Source: Pseudomonas sp. ANT_H4 (GTDB taxonomy: Bacteria; Pseudomonadota; Gammaproteobacteria; Pseudomonadales; Pseudomonadaceae). Taken from it: a stretch of 64,000 bases of DNA. How positions within the stretch are numbered: the stretch's first letter is position 1; each line of letters opens with the position of its first letter. Made by a program: the position numbers and the translations under genes. Of this stretch, positions 1 to 8,330 are shown one piece after another. The notes beneath the pieces were generated by a model that did no database searches, was not told the origin of the DNA, and saw nothing but the letters and a program-made list of their open reading frames with translations. The stretch is taken from contig NZ_VOBG01000001.1 in assembly GCF_008369295.1 (NCBI RefSeq), positions 372,001 through 436,000 of the forward strand, in the 5' to 3' direction.

Positions 1-20
1 CACCGAATAACGCCTGCCCT

Positions 21-120
21 TGTAGGAGCGAGCTTGCTCGCGAAGAGCCCGAGAGCGCCGCGTTCATTCAGAATGCCCGCGTTATCGTTGACTATTTTCG
101 CGAGCAAGCTCGCTCCTACA
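21..120. repeat. REPIN copy 1 (100 bp inverted REP doublet)
   Basis: The left arm begins TGTAGGAGCGAGCTTGCTCG and the right arm is its reverse complement, ending GCTCGCTCCTACA. The spacer (GAGAGCGCC, GCGTTCATTCAG, GCGTTATCGTT) is shared with the other four copies in the window, so the whole doublet has spread as one unit. REPINs in Pseudomonas are known to be moved by RAYT transposases; none is encoded here. This copy lies about 100 bp upstream of the comM start, where it could affect the transcript 5' end. Confidence 0.93.
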
Positions 121-221
121 GTTTGGTCACGCTCTGTAAAACCTCCCCGCCTCACTCTTCCCCACCTCGTCTACTCTTGGAAAACCCGCAGGAAGCGGCC
201 ATCCCATTTCAAGGAACGAGC

Positions 222-1718
222 ATGTCCCTCGCCATCGTCCACAGCCGCGCCCAGATTGGCGTCGAAGCCCCCGCCGTCACCGTCGAGGTGCATATGGCCA
301 ATGGTTTGCCGTCGCTTACGCTAGTGGGTTTGCCGGAAACGGCGGTCAAGGAAAGCAAGGACCGAGTGCGCAGCGCCATTCTCAACTCTGCCCTGCAATA
401 TCCCGCCCGCCGTATCACCCTCAACCTCGCGCCCGCCGACCTGCCCAAGGACGGCGGACGTTTTGATTTGGCGATTGCCCTGGGGATTCTCGCCGCCAGC
501 GTGCAGGTGCCAGCGCTGATGCTCGATGACGTGGAGTGCCTCGGCGAACTGGCGCTGTCCGGCGAAGTACGCGCGGTAAAGGGTGTGTTGCCAGCGGCGC
601 TCGCAGCACGCAAGGCCGGGCGCACCTTGATAGTGCCTCGGGCCAATGCCGAAGAGGCGTGCCTTGCCTCCGGCTTGAAGGTGATTGCGGTAGATCACCT
701 GCTGCAAGTGGTGGCGCACCTGAATGGGCATGTGCCGATTGATCCCTTCGCTTCCAGTGGCCTGATGTACCTGAACAAGCCCTACCCCGACCTGAGTGAA
801 GTCCAGGGCCAGTTGGCGGCCAAACGAGCGTTATTGATTGCCGCGGCAGGCGCCCATAATCTGCTGTTCAGCGGGCCGCCAGGCACCGGCAAAACCTTGC
901 TCGCCAGTCGCCTGCCAGGATTGCTGCCTCCCTTGAGCGAGCAGGAAGCGCTGGAGGTGGCGGCGATTCAGTCAGTGGTCAGCCTGGCACCGCTGAGCCA
1001 TTGGCCGCACCGACCATTTCGCCAGCCCCACCATTCGGCTTCAGGGCCAGCACTGGTAGGCGGCGGCTCAAAACCGCAGCCTGGAGAAATCACTCTCGCC
1101 CATCACGGCGTGCTGTTTCTCGACGAGTTGCCGGAGTTTGATCGCAAGGTGCTGGAGGTACTGCGCGAGCCACTGGAGTCGGGCCATATCGTCATCTCCC
1201 GCGCCCGCGACCGGGTGAGTTTCCCGGCGCGCTTTCAGCTAGTGGCCGCGATGAACCCATGCCCATGTGGCTATCTGGGTGAGCCAAGCGGGCGCTGTCG
1301 TTGTTCGCCGGAAAAAATCCAGCGCTATCGCAACAAACTCTCCGGGCCGTTGCTGGACCGCATTGACCTGCACGTGACCGTTGCGCGGGAAAGCACCGCG
1401 CTGAACCCGGCCACACAAGCCGGAGACGACACGGCCAGCGCTTCGGTACGTGTCGCCGAGGCCCGCGACCGCCAGCAGCAGCGCCAGGGTTGTGCCAACG
1501 CCTTTCTCGACTTGCCGGGGCTACGAGAGCATTGCGCGCTGGCGAAAGTCGATGAAGGCTGGCTGGAGACCGCCTGCGAGCGGCTGACTTTGTCGCTGCG
1601 GGCGGCGCATCGATTGTTGAAGGTCGCCCGCACCTTGGCGGATCTGGAGCAGATGGAAGCGATCGGCCGCCACCATTTGGCAGAAGCGTTGCAGTATCGG
1701 CCAGCAGCGATCAGCTAA
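222..1718 (+). CDS. comM: ComM/YifB-family Mg-chelatase-like AAA+ ATPase
   Basis: The 498-aa protein has the YifB architecture: an N-terminal Lon-S5-like ChlI domain (about residues 1-165), then an AAA+ Mg-chelatase domain with Walker A GPPGTGKT at 218-225 and Walker B LFLDE near 298-302, then a C-terminal Mg-chelatase domain. ComM is known as a hexameric helicase that promotes branch migration when foreign DNA is integrated during natural transformation. The start ATG at 222 (MSLAIVHSRA) has AAGGA upstream and matches the family N terminus; the reading frame opens further upstream but only as a non-conserved extension. It converges on the chemoreceptor gene, with about 20 bp between the stops. 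Confidence 0.95.
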   Translation: MSLAIVHSRAQIGVEAPAVTVEVHMANGLPSLTLVGLPETAVKESKDRVRSAILNSALQYPARRITLNLAPADLPKDGGRFDLAIALGILAASVQVPALMLDDVECLGELALSGEVRAVKGVLPAALAARKAGRTLIVPRANAEEACLASGLKVIAVDHLLQVVAHLNGHVPIDPFASSGLMYLNKPYPDLSEVQGQLAAKRALLIAAAGAHNLLFSGPPGTGKTLLASRLPGLLPPLSEQEALEVAAIQSVVSLAPLSHWPHRPFRQPHHSASGPALVGGGSKPQPGEITLAHHGVLFLDELPEFDRKVLEVLREPLESGHIVISRARDRVSFPARFQLVAAMNPCPCGYLGEPSGRCRCSPEKIQRYRNKLSGPLLDRIDLHVTVARESTALNPATQAGDDTASASVRVAEARDRQQQRQGCANAFLDLPGLREHCALAKVDEGWLETACERLTLSLRAAHRLLKVARTLADLEQMEAIGRHHLAEALQYRPAAIS

Positions 1719-1740
1719 TCCCTCGCCACAGTTTTGATGC

Positions 1741-3717
1741 TCACCTGAATCGGTCAACCTCATGGCGCAAACCCGCCGCCAACGTCTCCAGTTCCTTGGC
1801 GGTAATCGCCAGGTTCGACACCACTTCCCGCTGCTCACTGTTGGCCAGGGCGATGCTTTGCAAGTTACTGCTGAGCAATGTGGCAGTGCTGCTCTGTTCC
1901 TGGGTTGCGGTAGTGATCGCGGCAAATTGCTGGCCGGCCGAGCGGCTTTGTTCGTCGATCCGCGCCAGAGCCAAAGCCACATCGGCATTGCGTGACAGGC
2001 CTTCCTGCATCAACACGTTGCCTTGCTCCATGGTGCTGATGGCGTTGCCGGTTTCCTGCTGGATACTCTGGATCATCCCGGAAATCTCGTCGGTGGCCTG
2101 ACGGGTGCGCGACGCCAGGTTGCGCACTTCATCGGCCACCACCGCAAAGCCACGACCCTGCTCGCCGGCCCGGGCTGCTTCGATGGCGGCGTTGAGGGCC
2201 AGCAGGTTGGTCTGTTCGGCAATCGAGGTGATCACCCCAACAATTCCGCCGATTTCCTGGGAGCGCTGCCCCAAGGTGTTGATCACCGTCGCCGTGCTGT
2301 TCAGTGCGGTGGCGATATGTTCCAGGGACGACGACGCCTCTTGCATCGAGGTACGGCCGATCCGTGTTTGCTGGGCGTTTTCCTGGGCCAGGCGTTCGGT
2401 ACTGCCCATATTGTCGGCGATGTTCAGCGACGTGGCGCTGAATTCTTCCACTGCGCCGGCCATGCTGGTGATCTCGCCGGACTGCTGCTCCATGCCTTCA
2501 TAGGCACCACCGGACAGACCGGACAGCGCCTGAGCGCGGCTGTTGACCTCTTCGGCAGCCTTGCGGATATGGGACACCATGTTCGACAGCGCTTCGCCCA
2601 TCTGATTGAAGCTGCGGGCCAACTGACCGATTTCGTCGTGGCTGGAGACATTCAAGCGCGCACTCAAATCCCCGGCACCCAAGGCTTCGGCCTGGCGCAC
2701 CAGGTCCCCAAGCGGCGCCAATTTGCTGCGCAGCAGCCAGACCGTCGCGCCCACCGCCAGCAACATCGCCAGCACGCTGCCGATCACCAGGCGAATGCCC
2801 ACCGACCAGGTCACTGCGCGAATTTCGGCTTTCGGCATGCTCGCCACCACCGACCACGGGCCACCGTCGAACGGCACCGAAACGCTGTAGAAGTCTTCGT
2901 TCTTGTCGCTCCAGAAATGGCCCTTACCCGGTTTCTTGGCCAGATCGAGCATCACCGGAACCGCTTGATCCAATGCTTGCACGCCGGCCGGCGGCACCAA
3001 CCAACGCTGCTGTTCGTCCAGCAACGCCAGGGAGCCGGTCTGGCCAATACGGAAACGCTTGAGGTTGTCGAATTGGGTGTTCTGCGCATCGGTGTAGTCG
3101 AAACCGATAAACAATACGGCGATGACCTTACCGGCCGTATCACGCACTGGACTGTATTGAGTCATGTAGGAGCGTTCGAACAACACCGCTCGGCCGATGT
3201 AACTCTGCCCGGCCAGCAGGCGCGAATAGGCCGGGCCCTGGCGATCCAGCACCGTACCGATGGCGCGATTGCCATCCTGCTTGGTCAGGGAAGTACTGAC
3301 CCGGATGAAGTCATCGCCGCTGCGCACAAACACCGTGGCCACGCCGCCGGACATCTGCTTGAACTCGTCGACTTCGTCGAAGTTGTTGTTGAGCATCTCA
3401 GTACCGAGGTACAGGCTCGGCGTCTGCACGCCGGCCACTGTCACCAGCTGGTCTGCACGCACACTCAAGCCGGCGCCGAAGCGTTTTTCGAACAGCCCGC
3501 TCAAACGCTGGGTGCTCTCGCGCAAGGTGCCGTGGAAGGTATTGAGCTGGTCAGCGAGCAACCGCGCCTCGCTGGCCAGGTGTTCTTCCCGGGTATCGAG
3601 GTTGGCGGAGTCCAGGGAACGCAGGGCAAAGACAGTACTGCCGCTGATGACGACAGCCAATATCACCGCTAAGGCAAACCCCAGCTGGGAGGCAATCCGG
3701 GCGCGTGGTTGAGACAT
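1741..3717 (-). CDS. Methyl-accepting chemotaxis protein with periplasmic Cache domain
   Basis: The protein of 658 aa is a transmembrane chemoreceptor. A membrane segment lies at about residues 9-32, followed by a large periplasmic region (about 33-300) of the Cache type. It contains the [13 protein letters not shown] and [14 protein letters not shown] segments typical of double-Cache sensors. A second membrane segment (about 303-328), a HAMP domain and a long methyl-accepting coiled coil follow. The signalling tip [19 protein letters not shown] is near residue 505. There is no C-terminal CheR-binding pentapeptide; it ends HEVDRFR. The ligand cannot be read from sequence. It is a single gene with its own upstream region (3718-3907) and signals to the CheA/CheW arrays at the inner membrane. 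Confidence 0.93.
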   Translation of the reverse strand: MSQPRARIASQLGFALAVILAVVISGSTVFALRSLDSANLDTREEHLASEARLLADQLNTFHGTLRESTQRLSGLFEKRFGAGLSVRADQLVTVAGVQTPSLYLGTEMLNNNFDEVDEFKQMSGGVATVFVRSGDDFIRVSTSLTKQDGNRAIGTVLDRQGPAYSRLLAGQSYIGRAVLFERSYMTQYSPVRDTAGKVIAVLFIGFDYTDAQNTQFDNLKRFRIGQTGSLALLDEQQRWLVPPAGVQALDQAVPVMLDLAKKPGKGHFWSDKNEDFYSVSVPFDGGPWSVVASMPKAEIRAVTWSVGIRLVIGSVLAMLLAVGATVWLLRSKLAPLGDLVRQAEALGAGDLSARLNVSSHDEIGQLARSFNQMGEALSNMVSHIRKAAEEVNSRAQALSGLSGGAYEGMEQQSGEITSMAGAVEEFSATSLNIADNMGSTERLAQENAQQTRIGRTSMQEASSSLEHIATALNSTATVINTLGQRSQEIGGIVGVITSIAEQTNLLALNAAIEAARAGEQGRGFAVVADEVRNLASRTRQATDEISGMIQSIQQETGNAISTMEQGNVLMQEGLSRNADVALALARIDEQSRSAGQQFAAITTATQEQSSTATLLSSNLQSIALANSEQREVVSNLAITAKELETLAAGLRHEVDRFR

Positions 3718-3803
3718 GACAGCTCCTGGCCGAGGCCCGGATCATCCTGATCTCATAGCGCAGCTCGGCAAATTTTCTAATAGGGGGGGCACGCTGAGCC
3801 GCT

Positions 3804-3823
3804 AAAAAATGACGGCTCCGTCA
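3804..3823 (-). terminator. Probable Rho-independent terminator of the LysR gene
   Basis: On the minus strand TGACGG-AG-CCGTCA is followed directly by six T. The usable stem is short (5-6 bp). It sits about 85 bp beyond the LysR stop and ahead of the chemoreceptor promoter region. Confidence 0.55.
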
Positions 3824-3907
3824 CACCTACTTCGGCGGGGCTGATCAATACTTGAGTGATTCACAGAGGCGCCACTCAAACGCATTGCTTTGGGACACTA
3901 CACCGAG

Positions 3908-4828
3908 TCAGTCGAGCCGTTCGACCTGAGGCAACTCCATCGCCCTGACCTCGCCCTGAAGGAAGTCCGAGAGCCTGCGCAAGCGCTCACCACCGGGACG
4001 GGTTTTCGGCCAAACCAGGTAGTAATTTTCCCCACTGGCCACAGCGGTCGGCCACGGCAGGCTCAACCGGCCTTGGGCCACGTCTTCGGCCACCATCAGC
4101 AAATCGCCCATCGACACCCCATAACCTCGGGCCGCGGCGATCATGCCCAGTTCCAGGGTATCGAACACTTGCCCACCCTTGAGCGATACCTGGGACGACA
4201 GCCCCATACGCGCCAACCAGTTGCGCCAATCCCGACGGTCTGGCGTCGGGTGCAGCAGTTCGGCAGTGGCCAGGCGCGCAGCGTCCCAGGACCCGTCGCT
4301 GAGCAGGTTGGGCGCACCCACCGGGATCAGCAGTTCGGGAAACAGGTAACAGGCCTCCCAGTCTGGTGGAAAGTGGCCATTGCTCAGCAGTACAGCGCAG
4401 TCGAAGGGCTCCTGATTGAAGTCCACTTCATCGATGCTCATCCAGGCGCTGGTCAATTGCACTTCATTGCCTGGCTGCAAATGCCGGAAACGACTGAGCC
4501 GCGCCAGCAACCAGCGCATGGTCAGGGTGGACGGTGCCTTCATGCGCAGGATGTCATCTTCGGCGTTCAGGGTATGACAGGCGCGCTCCAGGGCGGCAAA
4601 GCCCTCGCGCACACCGGGCAGCAGCAATCGCGCCGCTTCGGTGAGCTGCAAGGTGCGACCGCTACGCTGGAACAGGCGGCAGGCGAAATGCTCTTCCAGG
4701 GTGCGAATGTGCCTGCTAACCGCACTTTGGGTAATGGACAACTCCTCTGCCGCACGGGTGAAGGAGTTGTATCGCGACGCGGCTTCAAATGCCCGCAAGG
4801 CATAAAGCGGAGGAAGACGACGAGACAT
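3908..4828 (-). CDS. LysR-family transcriptional regulator (GcvA-like subgroup)
   Basis: The protein of 306 aa opens with MSRRLPPLYALRAFEAASRYNSF, the signature of GcvA/AmpR-like LysR proteins. A winged HTH (FTRAAEELSITQSAVSRHIRTLE, about 23-45) is followed by a periplasmic-binding-protein-like effector domain from about residue 90. The target is unknown. The neighbouring MATE transporter gene is divergent, with about 150 bp between the starts. LysR proteins often control divergent neighbours, so the exporter is the most likely target; this is inference. Confidence 0.92.
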   Translation of the reverse strand: MSRRLPPLYALRAFEAASRYNSFTRAAEELSITQSAVSRHIRTLEEHFACRLFQRSGRTLQLTEAARLLLPGVREGFAALERACHTLNAEDDILRMKAPSTLTMRWLLARLSRFRHLQPGNEVQLTSAWMSIDEVDFNQEPFDCAVLLSNGHFPPDWEACYLFPELLIPVGAPNLLSDGSWDAARLATAELLHPTPDRRDWRNWLARMGLSSQVSLKGGQVFDTLELGMIAAARGYGVSMGDLLMVAEDVAQGRLSLPWPTAVASGENYYLVWPKTRPGGERLRRLSDFLQGEVRAMELPQVERLD

Positions 4829-4985
4829 AGGGACAGCTCCGACAGCGCAATCTCGAAACCCTACCAGAATCGCTCAGGCATGAGTTTTAATCATGCAAAC
4901 CATCGCATTTATCCCTTTGTGCAAAGTGCTGAGAGCGCCGAGAATCAACCCTCCCCCCTACTCCGACTTTTTGAGCGTGATGATC

Positions 4986-6392
4986 ATGCAGCATCCGGCA
5001 CGTACCGAACTCTGGGCCATTCTGCGGCTGGCAGGGCCGTTGATTGCCTCACAGTTGGCGCACATGCTGATGGTGCTGACTGACACCCTGATGATGGCTC
5101 GACTGAGCCCCGAAGCCCTGGCTGGCGGTGGCTTGGGCGCGGCGAGCTATTCGTTTGTATCGATCTTCTGCATCGGCGTGATCGCCGCCGTCGGCACGCT
5201 GGTCGCCATCCGCCAGGGCGCGGGCGACATTGAAGGCGCCACCCGGCTGACCCAGGCCGGGCTCTGGCTGGCGTGGCTGATGGCGCTGGTGGCCGGCTTG
5301 CTGCTGTGGAACCTCAAGCCGGTGCTGCTGATGTTCGGCCAGACGCAAACCAACGTGCACTCGGCCGGGCAGTTCCTGATGATTCTGCCGTTCGCCCTGC
5401 CCGGCTACCTGACCTTCATGGCCCTGCGCGGCTTTACCAGTGCCATCGGCAAGGCGACGCCAGTCATGGTGATCAGCCTGGGCGGTACGGTGATCAACTA
5501 TCTGCTCAACCATGCCTTGATCGAAGGCATGTTCGGCCTGCCTAAGCTGGGCCTGGTGGGCATTGGCCTGGTGACCGCCGTAGTCGCCAACTGCATGGCC
5601 CTGGCACTGATTTGGTACATCAAAATCAACCGAGCCTACGATGCTTATCCGCTGTGGGAGGGCCTGTTGCGTCCCAACCTTCAGTACCTGCGAGAACTGT
5701 GGCGCCTGGGCCTGCCAATTGGTGGCACCTATGCGGTGGAAGTCGGCTTGTTTGCATTCGCAGCGCTGTGCATGGGCACCATGGGCAGCACGCAATTGGC
5801 GGCGCACCAGATCGCCCTGCAAATCGTCTCGGTGGCGTTCATGGTCCCGGCGGGGTTGTCCTACGCGATCACCATGCGCATCGGCCAGCACTATGGCGCC
5901 GGGCAATTGCTGGATGCACGTCTGGCCGGGAGGGTCGGGATTGTCTTCGGAGCGGTGGCGATGCTCGGGTTTGCGGTGATGTTCTGGCTGCTGTCGAACC
6001 AGTTGATCGGCCTGTTCCTCGACCACAATGACCCGGCGTTTCGCGATGTCATCAGCCTGGCGGTCAGCCTGTTGGCTGTCGCTGCCTGGTTTGAGCTGTT
6101 CGATGGCGTACAGACCATCGCCATGGGCTGTATTCGCGGGCTCAAGGACGCCAAGACCACGTTCCTGGTGGGGCTGGGTTGCTACTGGCTTATCGGCGCA
6201 CCAGCCGCCTGGTTGATGGCCTTCACGCTCGGCTGGGGGCCGACCGGCGTCTGGTGGGGCTTGGCTCTCGGCCTGGCGTGCGCAGCGGTAAGCCTGACGT
6301 GGGCGTTTGAAGCGAAGATGAAGCGGATGATTCGCCGGGAAGGAGCGGTGCATGAAGCTCACAATGAATTTCAGGCAGCGCAGCCGGACTAG
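4986..6392 (+). CDS. MATE-family multidrug/Na+ (or H+) antiporter, NorM-like
   Basis: The predicted 468-aa inner-membrane protein has twelve hydrophobic segments and the MATE pattern of two similar halves (LAGPLIASQLAHMLMVLTDTLMMARLS near the N terminus, LGLPIGGTYAVEVGLFAF at the start of the second half). The family exports cationic drugs and dyes in exchange for Na+ or H+. The ATG at 4986 (MQHPARTEL) is chosen because GAG lies about 10 bases upstream. An ATG two codons earlier (4980) is possible, and the frame is open to 4893. Its last 4 bases overlap the end of the convergent phosphodiesterase gene. Confidence 0.92.
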   Translation: MQHPARTELWAILRLAGPLIASQLAHMLMVLTDTLMMARLSPEALAGGGLGAASYSFVSIFCIGVIAAVGTLVAIRQGAGDIEGATRLTQAGLWLAWLMALVAGLLLWNLKPVLLMFGQTQTNVHSAGQFLMILPFALPGYLTFMALRGFTSAIGKATPVMVISLGGTVINYLLNHALIEGMFGLPKLGLVGIGLVTAVVANCMALALIWYIKINRAYDAYPLWEGLLRPNLQYLRELWRLGLPIGGTYAVEVGLFAFAALCMGTMGSTQLAAHQIALQIVSVAFMVPAGLSYAITMRIGQHYGAGQLLDARLAGRVGIVFGAVAMLGFAVMFWLLSNQLIGLFLDHNDPAFRDVISLAVSLLAVAAWFELFDGVQTIAMGCIRGLKDAKTTFLVGLGCYWLIGAPAAWLMAFTLGWGPTGVWWGLALGLACAAVSLTWAFEAKMKRMIRREGAVHEAHNEFQAAQPD

Positions 6393-8062
6393 ATCACGTC
6401 TCCCAACAATGCCTGCTGACTGCTGCCAAACGTCAGATATTCCACCAACTGCGCCAGCGGCAACGGCTTGCTGATCAGATAGCCCTGGGCTTGATCACAG
6501 CCAAACAACCTCAACAACGCCAACTGCTCGGGCGTTTCCACACCTTCAGCGACCACTTCCAGGTTGAGGTTGTGGGCCAGGTTGATCATGGCGTGGACCA
6601 GCTTGCGGTTTTCTTCGCGCTCTTCCATGCCGCCTACAAAGCTCTTGTCGATTTTCAGCAAGGTAATCGGCAGGCTGTTGAGGTGCACGAACGATGAGAA
6701 CCCGGTGCCAAAGTCATCCAGGGAAAAACGCACCCCCAGGCGGCCGAGAGCGTCCATGGTCTGCTTGACCAGATCGCTGCGACGCATCACGGCGGTTTCC
6801 GTCAGTTCGAATTCCAGCCACTGCGCGTCCACCCCCCGCTCGGCAATCAGCCGGCTAAGGGTCGACAACAATTGGCTGTCCTGGAACTGACGGAACGACA
6901 GGTTGACCGCCATGTGCAGCGGCGCAATCCCGCGTTCGCGCAGATCCTGCATGTCACGCAAGGCCCGGGAAATCACCCAGTAACCCAGCGGCACAATCAA
7001 GCCACTCTGCTCGGCCAGGGGCACGAACTCACTGGGCGGCAACAGGCCGCGCTCGCCATGGCGCCAGCGCACCAAGGCCTCCAGGCCGACGATATGCCCG
7101 TCGTCCAGGTCCAACCGTGGCTGGTAATGCAACTCCAGCTCATCACGGCGCAGCGCCCGGCGCAGTTCGCTTTCCAGGTCGGCGAGGCTGCGGGCGTTGC
7201 GGTTGATGCGCTCGTTGAAAATATGGAAGGTGCAGCCCTGGGTGCTTTTGGCTTGTTGCATGGCGATATGGGCATGCCACATCAGCGGGTCGGCGCCAGC
7301 CTTAGCGCGAGCGTGGGCTACCCCCAGGCTGCAACCGATCAGCAGGCTTTCGCCATCCACCCAATAGGGTTCGGCCATGGCTTCGGTGATGCGCTCGGCC
7401 ATCCACTCGGCGCGTTGGGGCGCCCGGCGAGTGTCGATCAGCAGGGCGAATTCGTCACTGCCCAGGCGCGCCAGTTGATCCCCGGCCTCCAGCTGGCTCT
7501 TGAGCCGCGAGACCACTTGCAGAATCAGGCGGTCGCCGGCCTGGTGGCCGAGGGCGTCGTTGGCGTGACGAAAGTTGTCCAGGTCCAGGTGCCCGAGGGC
7601 CAGGCCACGTCCTTCGTTTTCAGCCAGGCGTGCGGTCAGCAGGGTCTGGAAGCCCTGGCGATTGGCGATGCCGGTCAGCGGGTCCTGTTCGGCCAGGCGC
7701 TGCAAGGTGTTTTCCAGCAAGCCGCGCTCGCGGACATGGCGCAGGCACCGGCGCAATGTATCGATATCCAATGCCATGCGGACCAACCAGTCGCTGACGC
7801 CCAACGGCGCTACCAGCGGCTCCTGTTCCAACAACAACACGCAGGGCAGGCTGCAACGGCCGGGCCCGGGTTGAAGGCTGGGAGTGGTCAACAACACCGC
7901 CGTGCGGTCGTCATCGAACAGACTGCTCACAGACTCCCAATTTGGCGCGCTGATCAGCACAGCCCCATCGCCCATCGGCGCCAGGCACTCGCGCAACAAC
8001 GCTGCCCACGCTGGCTCATCGGCCAGTAGCAGCAAACGCAAGGGTTCGACAGGCGTAGACAA
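6389..8062 (-). CDS. proE: GGDEF-EAL protein, probable c-di-GMP phosphodiesterase (ProE type)
   Basis: The 557-aa protein has three parts. Residues 1-110 resemble a receiver fold but lack an obvious phospho-acceptor Asp (LLTTPS where the Asp should be). The GGDEF domain (about 130-290) carries the degenerate signature GSDEF near residue 202. The EAL domain (about 300-550) is complete: EALVRW near 326, ELTET, DDFGTG, LKIDKSF, AEGVET and QAQGY. This predicts c-di-GMP hydrolysis rather than synthesis. P. aeruginosa ProE, encoded as I recall between a MATE gene and rep, is a very active phosphodiesterase with a degenerate GGDEF. The start is TTG with AGGGAG five bases upstream; no better ATG exists for over 100 codons. 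Confidence 0.88.
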   Translation of the reverse strand: MSTPVEPLRLLLLADEPAWAALLRECLAPMGDGAVLISAPNWESVSSLFDDDRTAVLLTTPSLQPGPGRCSLPCVLLLEQEPLVAPLGVSDWLVRMALDIDTLRRCLRHVRERGLLENTLQRLAEQDPLTGIANRQGFQTLLTARLAENEGRGLALGHLDLDNFRHANDALGHQAGDRLILQVVSRLKSQLEAGDQLARLGSDEFALLIDTRRAPQRAEWMAERITEAMAEPYWVDGESLLIGCSLGVAHARAKAGADPLMWHAHIAMQQAKSTQGCTFHIFNERINRNARSLADLESELRRALRRDELELHYQPRLDLDDGHIVGLEALVRWRHGERGLLPPSEFVPLAEQSGLIVPLGYWVISRALRDMQDLRERGIAPLHMAVNLSFRQFQDSQLLSTLSRLIAERGVDAQWLEFELTETAVMRRSDLVKQTMDALGRLGVRFSLDDFGTGFSSFVHLNSLPITLLKIDKSFVGGMEEREENRKLVHAMINLAHNLNLEVVAEGVETPEQLALLRLFGCDQAQGYLISKPLPLAQLVEYLTFGSSQQALLGDVI

Positions 8063-8127
8063 GCTAGCTCCCTAGACTCTGCAAAATTTCGTTGGCGGCG
8101 GGCATTATGACGTGCCGCCTGATAATG

Positions 8128-8146
8128 ACCAATGATATTGGTTATC
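8128..8146. promoter_or_regulatory. Dyad ACCAAT-GAT-ATTGGT, Fur-box-like
   Basis: A perfect 6-3-6 dyad lies about 66 bp upstream of the proE start in an AT-rich divergent region shared with rep. The 19 bases ending in TTATC match the classical Fur consensus (GATAATGATAATCATTATC) at 13 of 19 positions by hand alignment. It could be a Fur site or an unrelated operator; only position and symmetry support it. Confidence 0.35.
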
Positions 8147-8330
8147 AAATACAGTGCAGTGCGGCTCTAGATCAAACAATAGACTCTAATACCCCGCACA
8201 TCCTGCGGCAAAGTAACAAAACCGGCAAATTTAGATCGAGTGGTACGTCACACTGTCGTTCAGAGGCAGCAGAATCTCGCCAGCCTGTTAAAATACCTGC
8301 CCTTTTGATCAATGACTCCCTGAACTCTGT

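Noticed and set aside
2023..3672. 549-aa open frame opposite the chemoreceptor gene
   Set aside because: It is a shadow of GC-biased third positions; the product is His/Gln-rich low-complexity without domains and overlaps a clear MCP.
5049..6362. 437-aa open frame opposite the MATE gene
   Set aside because: Composition is Gln/His rich and it lies wholly inside a well-supported membrane protein gene.
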